This document shows positions 1-10,713 of a DNA stretch of 32,744 nt, piece by piece. Both the position numbers and the translations under genes were made by a program. This stretch comes from Paracoccaceae bacterium (lineage in GTDB: Bacteria; Pseudomonadota; Alphaproteobacteria; Rhodobacterales; Rhodobacteraceae), in NCBI GenBank assembly GCA_024742705.1, contig JANSXZ010000033.1:1-32744 (forward strand). Reading direction: 5' to 3'. The first letter of the stretch is position 1, and each line of letters opens with the position of its first letter. A model generated the notes under the pieces. The model was not told the DNA's origin and searched no databases. It saw only the letters and a list, made by a program, of their open reading frames with translations.

Positions 1-5
1 CTTGA

Positions 6-610
6 TCAAGCGGTTCTTGGCGTTCACTTTCGGTCAGCCTTGACGAGTGCATTCGCAATTTCGCTGTGCTTGCGCATGACGGCTACGATGGCTGCTTTGG
101 GGGTTTTCCGGCTGCACGCAGGTGCTCGTATTTGGTTCTGAGGTCCGGGCTGAACCGCATGGCAACCAATGCGGGCATGGAGAGGGCATCGCGCAATGGT
201 TTGCGCCCGCCTCCGATAAGCGCCTTGCCCTGCCACTGACCGGATTGGCGCGTGATGGGCGCGAGACCAGCCAAGCTTGCCGCCTGTTTGCGTTCAAGTA
301 TCCCGATTTCTGGCATCAAGGTCGGCATGGTTGCGGCCGTGACAGTGCCAATCCCCGGCATGGAGCACAGAGCATTGCGGCTGAATGCGGTGGTCGGTTC
401 TGCCTCGATCCGCACCGCGATTTCGACGTCCAACTCGGCAATCTGACGTTCCACTTGAGCGAGCCGCGCCTTGCCCAGCCATTTGGTCAGAGCACGAAAT
501 CCCGCAGCCGAATTCGCGAAGCGCTGCGCCGCACGATCTGCCGGCCGGAACACGTCCGGATGGGATTTCGAATTGTCGAAGCCAATGGTAAGGTATGTCA
601 TCTTCGCCAA
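6..610 (-). pseudogene. IS110-family transposase, decayed (internal deletion, frameshift, nonsense)
   Basis: Reading from 610 leftward, the N-terminus (MTYLTIGFDNSK, then FRALTKWLGK) matches the start of IS110-family transposases, which use an RuvC-like DEDD domain plus a C-terminal transposase_20 domain. After WLGK the sequence jumps to ARLAQVERQIAELD, so roughly 150 residues are missing, including the usual YEPTG and DAVDA segments with three of four DEDD acids. The C-terminal domain survives with MPGIGTVTA, ASLAGLAP and the RQSGQW serine motif. Near position 105 a run of five C has lost one base against the expected frame, giving an early stop at 83. The other frame continues as AAIVAVMRKHSEIANALVKADRK to a TGA at 24-26 where Trp is expected, then TPRTA and the likely original stop at 6-8. 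The element is inactive. Family assignment is confident; deletion size is from memory of intact relatives. Confidence 0.85.
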
Positions 611-789
611 GACCTATGCTTGTCGCATGCGTATCCGTTCAGGCCCCCGGTGAAGACGGCGGCTGATCAAACTGCAGGACGGTCCGTCACGACCCAGCTC
701 ATCGCGAGCCAGCCACCGTCACTGACCACCATAAATGGTGTGGTAGGCACTGGCTCCCGACTAAATCAGGAACCGTGATCAGGATAAGA
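611..789 (-). other. Non-coding left end of the IS110-family element (possible bridge-RNA region)
   Basis: About 180 bases lie between the transposase start at 610 and the point near 789 where IS481-like coding sequence resumes. No convincing gene is visible. IS110-group elements carry a structured bridge RNA in the non-coding end upstream of the transposase, and the length here fits. The sequence includes a short palindrome at 727-740 (CACCAT-AA-ATGGTG) inside an AT-richer patch. That an RNA is or was encoded here is inference from the family; with the transposase broken it would be a relic unless supplied in trans. Confidence 0.35.
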
Positions 790-1466
790 CATGCGACATG
801 GCATCTCGCGCCTGCCTGATGTCGCGGGCGACAAGCCGCGGCGATCGAAATTCAAACGCTACCCTGTGGGCTTCTTCCACATCCACTGCCCAGCAGTGCA
901 TGTTTAAATGCATGAGAGGGGACATCGCCGAGGTGTGGACCGCTGAAGGAAAGCTGTTCTCGTTCGTCGGCATCGACCACACGAACAAGTCTGTCGTGCC
1001 CCGGCTTGTCGGGAAGGCGGACAAAAAGACGGCTTGGGAGTTTCTGCAACACATGCTCGAGGTCGTGCCGTATCGGGGCAACACCGTTTCAGCCGACAAC
1101 GGCATTCGGTTCGCCCAGCAGCCCCGCAACCGGAACACCGCGTGTTCAAGGCCGGTGCGCTTTGGCATGCTCCGTGAGGCAAACGGGATTGCGCACCGGC
1201 TGACCGAACCCAACCATCCCCGGACCAACGGACAGGTCGAAGGGATGAACCGCACGATCAAGGCGGCCGCTGTAAAACGCTTCCGCAATGACAGCCATGA
1301 TCAGCTGCGGCGCCTCACACACTTCATGACAGCGGACAACTTCGCGCGCCGGATCAAGCCCCTCAACGGGCTCACACCCTACGACCAAATCTGCAAGATC
1401 CGGACATCAGAGCCACCCAGATCAATCTTGAAGCCGATCCACAGGATGCCACGACTGTACACCTAG
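790..1466 (+). pseudogene. IS481-family transposase, 5'-truncated and interrupted
   Basis: From about 791 one frame reads RHGISRLPDVAGDKPRR and KFKRYPVGFFHI, the standard middle of an IS481-family DDE transposase. The frame is broken by a 37-bp insertion at 884-920. It resumes at 921 as DIAEVWTAEGKLFSFVGIDHT and continues to GLTPYDQICKI and MPRLYT before TAG at 1464-1466. The catalytic triad residues are still present (D of DIAEV, D of SADNG, E of GQVEGMNR), but neighbouring residues differ from the usual TDNG and VERMNR. The N-terminal helix-turn-helix half is missing; the adjoining left sequence belongs to the IS110 element, so nested insertion is the simplest explanation. An ATG at 798 opens a long frame here, but its first ~40 codons are out of frame with the true protein. 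Clearly a pseudogene. Confidence 0.88.
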
Positions 1467-1467
1467 G
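1462..1467. repeat. IS481-family target site CCTAGG at right IS end
   Basis: The IS481-like element ends in TGTACA (right tip at 1461), followed directly by CCTAGG. IS481 is known to prefer NCTAGN targets and to duplicate them. The TAG of this target completes the transposase stop codon. On the minus strand the same CTAG gives the stop codon of the ATPase gene. The matching copy at the left end would lie outside the window. Confidence 0.6.
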
Positions 1468-4093
1468 CCTGGGCTATGGTGATCAGCGGGCGTGTTCCGC
1501 CCAGTTCGGCAAACGCCATCTGCCGGCAGGTGAACACCAGGATCTGCTGATCCGCCGCCACCCGGTGCAACGCGGTGAACATCCGCACGATCCGCGTATC
1601 GTCGGAATAGACCAGCGCATCGTCCAGTATCACCGGCACCGCCCGTCCCTGCCGGGCCAGAAGCCGCGCGAAGGCCAGGCGCGTCAACACCGCGATCTGT
1701 TCGGCGGTGCCGCCGCTGAGCGTCTCCATCCTTTCGGCTTCGCCGCCGCGCACCAGGCTGTCGGGCAACATGCTGTCGCTGTCGAACGACAGGGCCGCGT
1801 CCTGATGCAGGATGGCGATCAATGGGGCAAGCTCGGTCTGGACCGGCTCGAAATAGGCATCCCGCGCCGCGGTGCGGGTATCCTCGAGGGTCTGGCGCAA
1901 CAATTGCAGCGCCCGCACCTCCCTTTCATAGCGGGCGACGCGCGCCTCGGCGTCCTCCAGTTGCCCCTCGGTTTCGGCCAGAGCGGCCTCGGCGCCGTCT
2001 TCGGCGCGCGCCCGGATGATCCCGCCCAGTTCCTGAATCCGCGCCTCGTGCAGAGCGGTGCTGCGCGCGGCCTCGTCGCTGGCGCTCTGGGCGCGCGAAA
2101 GGCCGGCCCGCGCTGTGGCCATATCTGGCGCGTCACGGACCAGCCGGGCGGATTCGGCGCGCGCGTCCTCCAGCGCCTGGGCGGTCACGGCGATGGCGCG
2201 GGCCGCATCGGCCTTCTGCCTCGCCCGCGCTTGCGCATCACCCGCCGCCGCCGAAGCGGCAAGATGCGCGTCGCGGGCGAACTGCAGCGCCGACCCGGCC
2301 GCCGCCAGCGCGTCGCGCGCATCCGCCGCGCGGGCTTCGGCTTCGACGGCGCGCGGTTCGATATCGGCCAGATCCGCCAGCGCCGATTGCAGCGCGTCGC
2401 GCAGCGCCGCCACATCGCCGACCGGGCCTTCATCCGCAAAGGCGGCATCGGCTTCGGCGCGCGCGGCCGCCAGTTCGCGGCGCAGCGCATCCAGACCCTC
2501 GGGCGCGTGGCCCGACAACAGCCCCTGCGCCAGACGCTGCGCTTCGGCGGCGGCGGCACGCGTTTCGGCCATGGCGCGCGCGGCCTCGACAGTGGCGGCG
2601 CCACAGGCGGCCAGCGCCTTTGCCAGCGCCGCACCCGCCTGTTGCAGTTGCCGCGCGCCGGCGTCGTCTCCGGTGATACCGGGATCAATGGTCAGACGGC
2701 CGCCGCCCGGCAGATCAACCGCTGTGGGTCGCGCCACCGCGAGCGGAACGCCCTGCGGCATCGGCGCGCCGCCAAGCATGGGATCGCCCGCGCCCTGCCA
2801 TGTGACCGTTACGCCCCGGCTGTCGCGCTGGCCCTCGAGATGGCGCAGCGCGGCGGCGCATTCATCCACGCGCGCGCGGCGTTCGGCAGTCGCGGGATTG
2901 CTTTGCAACTGGGCGGTCGCGGTTTCGAGATGCGCGCGTTGCGTTTCGGCGGCGGCAAGACGTTTTTCCAGCAAGGCGACCGCGCGGCGTGCCGCATCGG
3001 CGCGGGCATGTGCCTCGGCGCGCGCCAGTTCGGTGCGCAACCGTTCCACCGCGCGCTGCGCCGCGTCCCGCTCATCGACCAGCCGACGCGCCGCCGTGCG
3101 CCGCACCTCGACCGCCTCCAGCGCCGCATCATGCCGCGCGTCCGCTTCGGCCATGGCCACGGTCGCGCGCTCAAGATCTGTTTCACGGGCGACAATCGCC
3201 GCCAGCGCCTGTTCGGCGCGCTCATGTTCGAAGGTGCGGATCTGAAACGTCTGTTCGGCCTGACGCAATTCACCGGCGTGATCCTCGGCCAGTTGAAACG
3301 CATGTTGCGCCGCCGTCAACGCCGCCGCGCGCGCCCGCATCGCTTCGGGATCCCGCAACCGTGCGACCTGCGCCTCGCGCGATCGCCTTTCGGACAGCGC
3401 CTCGGAAAGGTCGCGCACCTTGGCCGCCAGATCCTGTTGCCTGCGCCCCAGATCTTCGGCCAGATCCATCGCCGCCTTCCACGCGCCACCCGCGCGTGGC
3501 CGCCCCGACGCGGTGGCCAGTTGCCCCAGATCGGCCTTGCAGCTTTCCAGAACGCGGTCCATGCGCCGTCCGCCGGTCATCATCTCGATCTCGCCGGCCA
3601 CCGAAGACAGCAGGTCGCGGCGCGCGCCCAACAGCTTCTCGCGTTCGCCACGCGGGCCATCGGGATCAAGCCCGGTCACGCCCTGGCGCACCCACAACAG
3701 CCCGGCGGGCCCTTCGAGTCCGGTGTCGATCAGCGCCGAGATCCATGCCTCGGCCTCGTCGTCACGCGCGACCAGGCGGTCGCGCGCAAGGTCGTGCACC
3801 GCCGCGCCGCGGGCCGCGAGGTAGGATTTCTCGATGCGGAAGCGGCCTTCGGGCAGCTCGATTTCAACCGCCACGCCAACCGCCCCGCCCGAAGGCGGCT
3901 GAAGCGCGCGCACATCCCTTGACGCCGCGCCGTAGCGCGCAAAGAACAGCGCGTGCAGCGCATCGAAGAAAGTGGATTTGCCGAATTCATTGGCCTCGGC
4001 CACCACAGACACGCCGTCGCCGATGCCCGAAACCGTTGCCGTCTGGCCCGCGAAGCGGCGCACGTTGGTCAGGCTGATGCTGCGCAGCTTCAT
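1463..4093 (-). CDS. YhaN/SbcC-like AAA family ATPase (SMC-type DNA repair ATPase)
   Basis: An 876-residue protein with split ABC-type ATPase halves at its ends and a long Ala/Arg/Glu-rich coiled-coil centre, as in SbcC, Rad50 and YhaN. The N-terminus has strand-forming MKLRSISLTNVRRFAG and a Walker A at residues 33-41 (EANEFGKST, Lys39). Near the C-terminus are the LSGG signature (about 792-795) and a Walker B VILDD (about 821-825). It follows the phosphoesterase gene with a 4-base ATGA overlap, so the two products probably form an SbcCD-like nuclease complex acting on DNA ends or hairpins in the cytoplasm. The stop codon lies within the CTAG target of the adjacent IS481 element, so the insertion landed just past the gene and left the protein whole. 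Whether it belongs to SbcC proper or to the YhaN branch is judged from length and partner only. Confidence 0.88.
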   Translation of the reverse strand: MKLRSISLTNVRRFAGQTATVSGIGDGVSVVAEANEFGKSTFFDALHALFFARYGAASRDVRALQPPSGGAVGVAVEIELPEGRFRIEKSYLAARGAAVHDLARDRLVARDDEAEAWISALIDTGLEGPAGLLWVRQGVTGLDPDGPRGEREKLLGARRDLLSSVAGEIEMMTGGRRMDRVLESCKADLGQLATASGRPRAGGAWKAAMDLAEDLGRRQQDLAAKVRDLSEALSERRSREAQVARLRDPEAMRARAAALTAAQHAFQLAEDHAGELRQAEQTFQIRTFEHERAEQALAAIVARETDLERATVAMAEADARHDAALEAVEVRRTAARRLVDERDAAQRAVERLRTELARAEAHARADAARRAVALLEKRLAAAETQRAHLETATAQLQSNPATAERRARVDECAAALRHLEGQRDSRGVTVTWQGAGDPMLGGAPMPQGVPLAVARPTAVDLPGGGRLTIDPGITGDDAGARQLQQAGAALAKALAACGAATVEAARAMAETRAAAAEAQRLAQGLLSGHAPEGLDALRRELAAARAEADAAFADEGPVGDVAALRDALQSALADLADIEPRAVEAEARAADARDALAAAGSALQFARDAHLAASAAAGDAQARARQKADAARAIAVTAQALEDARAESARLVRDAPDMATARAGLSRAQSASDEAARSTALHEARIQELGGIIRARAEDGAEAALAETEGQLEDAEARVARYEREVRALQLLRQTLEDTRTAARDAYFEPVQTELAPLIAILHQDAALSFDSDSMLPDSLVRGGEAERMETLSGGTAEQIAVLTRLAFARLLARQGRAVPVILDDALVYSDDTRIVRMFTALHRVAADQQILVFTCRQMAFAELGGTRPLITIAQA

Positions 4094-5211
4094 GGCTGTT
4101 GCGCCGCGTAGTCGAACAGAAGGCCCAGCGCCGCTTCGGCATCGGCGCGCGCGACGGGGTCACGATCGGGATCGCTCATGGCGTCGGCCAGCTCGGCCGC
4201 CGCGCTGCGCAGGGCGCCCGCCCTGTCGATCAGATCCAGATCCTCGACCGCGTGGGCAATCCTCAGGCCACCCATGTCTTCGGCCAGGTGCAGGAAGTCC
4301 GGCGCAATCCGGCGCATGGCTTCGGCCAGATCGGCGCGCCCCTGCAACCCGATGCGCCCGCCGGGGGCAACCGCAAGCATGCAGTCGCGCCGCCTTGCCA
4401 GATCGGGCAAGGCCGCGGCCAGCATCGCTGCACCGTCGTCGCCTGGCCGCAGATCCAGAGCGACATCGCGCCATTCGATCCCGCCGGTGGGCATCGCCAC
4501 GACATCGGGCACCGCACCCGGCCCCGCACAGCCCACGGCCAGCGCCGATGCCGGCGTGGCACTGTGCTTGAAGCTGTCGGCCTCGGGCGTGCCCGCATAC
4601 CAGCACCGCTCGGACACCCGCAATTGCCCGTGCCAATCGCCCAGGGCCAGATAATCCAGCCCGGAACGCGCCGCACGGTCGGGCGGGATGATCGCGGCCG
4701 CTTCGCTTTCGGCGGTGAAGTCGCGGATGCCGCCGTGGCCCAGCCCGATGCGCAGGGCGCCTTCGGGCGTGGCGCGATCCATGGCATCCGTCAGATCGCG
4801 CCCCGGATTGCGCGCCGTGCAGGGCGCTGGCAAGAGCCAGACACCCGGCGCCGGTTCGATCGGGTCGGCGGTGAGCGCGAGGCAAAGGTTGTTCGGGCAA
4901 TCGCCCGAAACGGTGCGCCACAGTTCGGTCGCGGCCAGCGAATCGTGGTTCCCCGGCATCACGATCCAGGTCAGATCGGCGGCGGCGCGGATTTCGTTCA
5001 GCGCCTGCCGCAACACCTGCGGCGCCGGGGTTTCGGCATCGAAGGTGTCGCCGGCCAGAACGATCACCCCGGCGCCGCTGTCGCGGGCGGCCCCGGCCAG
5101 ACGGCCCAGCGCGTCGTGGCGGGCCTGTTGCAGACGGTTGCGCACGGCCTCGGGATAGCGGCCGAAGGGTTTACCGAGATGCAGATCAGAGCTGTGCAGC
5201 AGTCGGAACAT
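4090..5211 (-). CDS. YhaO/SbcD-like metallophosphoesterase (DNA repair exonuclease subunit)
   Basis: A 373-residue calcineurin-like phosphoesterase. Starting at MFRLLHSSDLHLG, the metal-binding motifs appear in order: D9-x-H11, GDTFD (Asp55), GNHD (87-90), then GHGG and a late LGDWHG. An upstream in-frame ATG at 5268 would add 19 unconserved residues and overlap the previous gene; the ATG at 5211 begins directly at the conserved first strand and is preferred. It lies 46 bases after the DUF2235 gene and overlaps the ATPase start by 4 bases, indicating translational coupling. The pair is expected to work as a Mn-dependent nuclease (phosphoesterase) with an ATP-driven clamp. No sequence oddities were seen. 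Confidence 0.88.
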   Translation of the reverse strand: MFRLLHSSDLHLGKPFGRYPEAVRNRLQQARHDALGRLAGAARDSGAGVIVLAGDTFDAETPAPQVLRQALNEIRAAADLTWIVMPGNHDSLAATELWRTVSGDCPNNLCLALTADPIEPAPGVWLLPAPCTARNPGRDLTDAMDRATPEGALRIGLGHGGIRDFTAESEAAAIIPPDRAARSGLDYLALGDWHGQLRVSERCWYAGTPEADSFKHSATPASALAVGCAGPGAVPDVVAMPTGGIEWRDVALDLRPGDDGAAMLAAALPDLARRRDCMLAVAPGGRIGLQGRADLAEAMRRIAPDFLHLAEDMGGLRIAHAVEDLDLIDRAGALRSAAAELADAMSDPDRDPVARADAEAALGLLFDYAAQQP

Positions 5212-5257
5212 CGCGGGATCTTTCTGTGCGGCGCTCGGCCGGGCGGAACGGTGACTT

Positions 5258-6320
5258 TCAGCGGGCACCGTGCAGCGGCGGCAGGATCGGTTCCAGCATC
5301 GGCACCAGCGGTTTCAGATTGGCCGGCGCCATGCCCGGATACAACCTTTCGCTGGCAGTGGTGCCCCAGGTGCGGCGATGACGCAGCAGGAAAATCTTGG
5401 CCCACCCCATCCACAGCCCCATTGAAGGCGCATTGAGGTCGCAGACAAAGCGGTCGCGCCAGTTGTCGGGCAGCGGCAGGCCACAGGATTCGGCCCGGTC
5501 CAGCATCCACACCAGCGGGATGTTGGCCAGCGGGCGCGCCGCATGGAACCCGCTGAGCTGGCCGCCGACATCGCCGTGGGTGCCGCGGAACCAAACCTGC
5601 TCCAGGCGCCCTTCCCAGTTTTCCGGACGGTCCCACAACACCGGCGCGTAAACATCGCGGGTTTCATCCAGCGCCAGCGCGTGAAAACCGTTGCGCACGT
5701 TGCGACCCAGGTGATGGTTGTGAAACCCGTGCCGCGACTCGGTCAGCTTCCACAACAGCGGCAGGCGAAGGCCCAGCGCCTTTACCGTATCCCATACGCC
5801 GATCATCTCGATCTGCACCGGATCATGGCAATGCACCCGCGCAAAGGCCGATGCCGCCGGCCCCGACGGGTTTTCACGGTAATGCAGATAGGCGGTTTCG
5901 ATGTTGCGCGCGGTCACATGTTCGGCGCGCAGAAGGCCGACGCGATCAATCACGCCGGCCAGCGAACGCACCGCATAGGCACCGCGCGAGAACCCCATCA
6001 GGTAGATCCGGTCGCCGGGCCGGTAGCGCGCCGCCAGAAAGCCGTAGGCGCGTCGGATCTGGCGATTGATGCCGACGCCCATCATCACATTGAGCGTGCT
6101 GCGCCAATCGGTCCATTGCACGCCTGCCTCATAGTAGACCGACACCGCATCGCCCATCTCGGACATCAACCGGTAGGTCAGCCCGGCGTTGGTTTCGTGG
6201 CCGGGCCGCAGCGACGACATCGTGCCATCGAGGATAATCACATGGGTCTGGGCCCCGCGCAGCGGCACGGGACCGGATGAGCCGCGTATCAGCGGGCGGC
6301 CCACCCATCCGAAAAGTCGT

Positions 6321-6343
<23 letters not shown>
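5258..6343 (-). CDS. DUF2235 domain protein (alpha/beta-hydrolase fold)
   Basis: A 361-residue protein with the DUF2235 pattern: an early strand VIILDGTMSS (residues 35-44), FLAARYRPGDRIYLMGFSRGAYAVRSL with nucleophile-elbow Ser119 in GFSRGA, a conserved GVWDTVKALG segment, and WFRGTHGDVGGQ later. DUF2235 is the catalytic fold of Tle1-type phospholipases, but many members are housekeeping proteins of unknown substrate. No signal peptide or effector-type fusion is present. Its ATG overlaps the end of the molybdenum hydroxylase gene by 23 bases and it precedes the SbcCD-like pair by 46 bases, so it is probably co-transcribed with both. Fold and nucleophile are seen in the sequence; lipase or esterase activity is inference. 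Confidence 0.85.
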
Positions 6344-8618
<2,275 letters not shown>

Positions 8619-8769
8619 CGTATCCTCGCTGTTGAGCCTGCCAAGGCGACACTAGTCTGCGCCGCGCCATTGTCCAGCCTCGCAGCGTGTCCTGCGGGCG
8701 CGAAGGCGTGCGCAAACCGGACAATTGCCGGTCTGGCGTGCAGCGCCGGGCGTCGCGGCAGACTGGCAC

Positions 8770-8824
8770 GGACGGGACCGGGGGCCAGCCCCCGGACCCC
8801 CGGAGTTTTTCCGGCAAGATGAAG
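8770..8824 (-). repeat. 55-bp GC-rich intergenic repeat, copy 1
   Basis: This 55-base segment is nearly identical (three differences) to 15169-15223. It contains a strong hairpin (CCGGGGG-CTGG-CCCCCGG) and a smaller CCGGA...TCCGG stem. It begins six bases past the stop of the ABC exporter gene, in the same orientation relative to that gene as copy 2 is to soxG. Both copies lie at gene 3' ends, so a terminator or mRNA-stabilising role is plausible; no long T-run follows the stem. Confidence 0.8.
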
Positions 8825-8829
8825 CCCTG

Positions 8830-10647
8830 TCAGGCGGCCGCGCCATCGGCCTGCTGGCGCATCCACAGGGTGGCATAGCGCCCGGCGCGGGCAAGAAGAT
8901 CGGCATGGCGCCCGGTTTCGACCACGGTGCCCTGTTCCAGCACGACGATCTGGTCGGCTTCGGCGACGGTGCTGAGCCGGTGGGCGATGGTGATCACGGT
9001 GCGGCCCTCGCCCGCGCGGCTGAGCGCGTCCTTGATCTCTTGCTCGGTGCCGCTGTCGAGCGCCGAGGTGGCTTCGTCAAGCAGCAGGATCGGCGGGTTC
9101 TTCAGCAGCGTGCGGGCGATGCCGACACGTTGCTTTTCACCACCCGAAAGTTTCAGGCCGCGTTCGCCCACCGCGGTGTCATAGCCGTTGGGCAGACCTT
9201 CGATGAAGTCGTGGATCTGGGCCGCGCGGGCGGCGTCGTGGATTTCGGCTTCGGTGGCGTCGGCACGGCCGTAGGCGATGTTGTAGCGGATCGTGTCGTT
9301 GAAGAGCACCGTGTCCTGGGGCACCACGCCGATGGCATCGTGCAGCGATGCCTGGGTCACGTCGCGGACATCCTGACCGTCGATGCGCAGCGCGCCGCCG
9401 GTGACATCGTAGAACCGGAAGAGCAGCCGTCCGATGGTGGATTTTCCGGAACCGGTCGAGCCGACGATGGCGACGGTTTCGCCCGGTTCGATGGACAGCG
9501 AGATGCCCTTGAGGATTTCGCGATCGGGGTCGTAGCCGAAGCGCAGATCGTCCAGTTCGATGCGCCCGCCGGTGACGCGGAGCGGCGGCGCGCCGGGTTT
9601 GTCGCCGACTTCGGTGGGCTGGCCCAAAAGATCGAACATCTCGCCCATGTCGACCAGCGCCTGGCGGATTTCGCGGTAGACCGTGCCGAGAAAGTTCAGC
9701 GGGATGGTGATCTGGATCATGTAGGCGTTGACCATGACAAAATCGCCGACCGTCAGGTCGCCGCGCTGGACGCCGAAGGCCGCGAGGATCATCACCCCGA
9801 CAAGCCCGGCGGTTATCAGCAGGCTCTGGCCTGTGTTCAGGAAGGCCAGTGAATACGATGTCTTGAGCGCCGCCGCCTCGTATTGGCGCATGGCCCCATC
9901 GTACCGCTCGGCCTCGCGGTCTTCGGCGCCGAAGTATTTCACCGTTTCGAAATTCAGCAGGCTGTCGATCGCCTTCTGGTTGGCATCGGTGTCCTGATCG
10001 TTCATCTCACGGCGCAGCTTCACCCGCCATTCGGTCACCTTGAAGGTGAACCAGACATAGAGCGCGATGGTGCCGGCGACGATCGCCAGGTACCACGCAT
10101 CGAAGAGCACCGTCAGGATGATCGCCACCAACGCCAGTTCTAGGATCAGCGGGCCGACCGAGAAGAGCATGAACCGCAGCAGGAAATCGACGCCCTTGAC
10201 CCCGCGTTCGATGATCCGGCTGAGCCCGCCGGTCTTGCGCGTGATGTGATAGCGCATCGACAGGCGGTGAATGTGCCGGAAGGTTTCCAGCGCGAGCGCC
10301 CGCAGCGCTCTCTGGCCGACGGCGGCAAAGACCGCGTCGCGCATTTGCTGGAACGCCACGTTCAGCAGACGCGCGACACCGTAGGCCACCGTCAGGCCGA
10401 CCGCGCCCAGCGCCAGCATCGGCACGCCCTCTTCGGCCAGCGCATCGACCGCGCCCTTGTAGAGCACCGGCGTGCCCACGGCGATCAGCTTGGCCAGCAC
10501 CAGAAGCGCCATCGACAGCACGACACGCCGCTTCACCCAGGGTTTGTCTGCGGGCCACAGGTAGGGTGCGACCTTGCGCAGCGTGCGAAGGCCCGAAGCG
10601 CGTTCGGCGGCGGCCTGTTCAGCCGCATTCGAAAGATCGGATGTCAT
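8830..10647 (-). CDS. ABCB7/Atm1-type ABC transporter, fused permease-ATPase
   Basis: A 605-residue half-transporter. The N-terminal ~340 residues hold six predicted membrane helices in the pattern of Atm1-type exporters, with HIHRLSMRYHITRKTGGLSRIIERG and LLNFETVKYFGAEDREAERY as family hallmarks. The C-terminal ATPase has Walker A GSTGSGKST, Q-loop VPQDTVLFNDTI, signature LSGGEKQRVGIARTLL, Walker B ILLLDEATSALD and H-loop AHRLSTV. Atm1 homologues export glutathione-linked or metal-conjugated thiols across the inner membrane, and in mitochondria support cytosolic Fe-S assembly. It acts as a homodimer. The ATG follows AAGGA with good spacing. It starts 66 bases after the LysM gene on the same strand and is followed at once by the 55-bp repeat. 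The exact substrate cannot be read from sequence. Confidence 0.92.
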   Translation of the reverse strand: MTSDLSNAAEQAAAERASGLRTLRKVAPYLWPADKPWVKRRVVLSMALLVLAKLIAVGTPVLYKGAVDALAEEGVPMLALGAVGLTVAYGVARLLNVAFQQMRDAVFAAVGQRALRALALETFRHIHRLSMRYHITRKTGGLSRIIERGVKGVDFLLRFMLFSVGPLILELALVAIILTVLFDAWYLAIVAGTIALYVWFTFKVTEWRVKLRREMNDQDTDANQKAIDSLLNFETVKYFGAEDREAERYDGAMRQYEAAALKTSYSLAFLNTGQSLLITAGLVGVMILAAFGVQRGDLTVGDFVMVNAYMIQITIPLNFLGTVYREIRQALVDMGEMFDLLGQPTEVGDKPGAPPLRVTGGRIELDDLRFGYDPDREILKGISLSIEPGETVAIVGSTGSGKSTIGRLLFRFYDVTGGALRIDGQDVRDVTQASLHDAIGVVPQDTVLFNDTIRYNIAYGRADATEAEIHDAARAAQIHDFIEGLPNGYDTAVGERGLKLSGGEKQRVGIARTLLKNPPILLLDEATSALDSGTEQEIKDALSRAGEGRTVITIAHRLSTVAEADQIVVLEQGTVVETGRHADLLARAGRYATLWMRQQADGAAA

Positions 10648-10713
10648 GGCGGATCCTTGCTGATTGCCCCTGACATACCCGCGCGGGGCAACGAGCGCCA
10701 GAGACCGCCTCGG

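Noticed and set aside
1565..3922. Long plus-strand ORF (785 codons) opposite the YhaN-like ATPase
   Set aside because: It is the antisense shadow of a high-GC coiled-coil gene; its Arg/Gly/Gln-rich product has no recognisable domain, while the minus frame has Walker A, signature and Walker B motifs.
4090..5268. Upstream ATG (5268) for the phosphoesterase
   Set aside because: Adds 19 unconserved residues and overlaps the DUF2235 gene; the ATG at 5211 starts at the first conserved strand.
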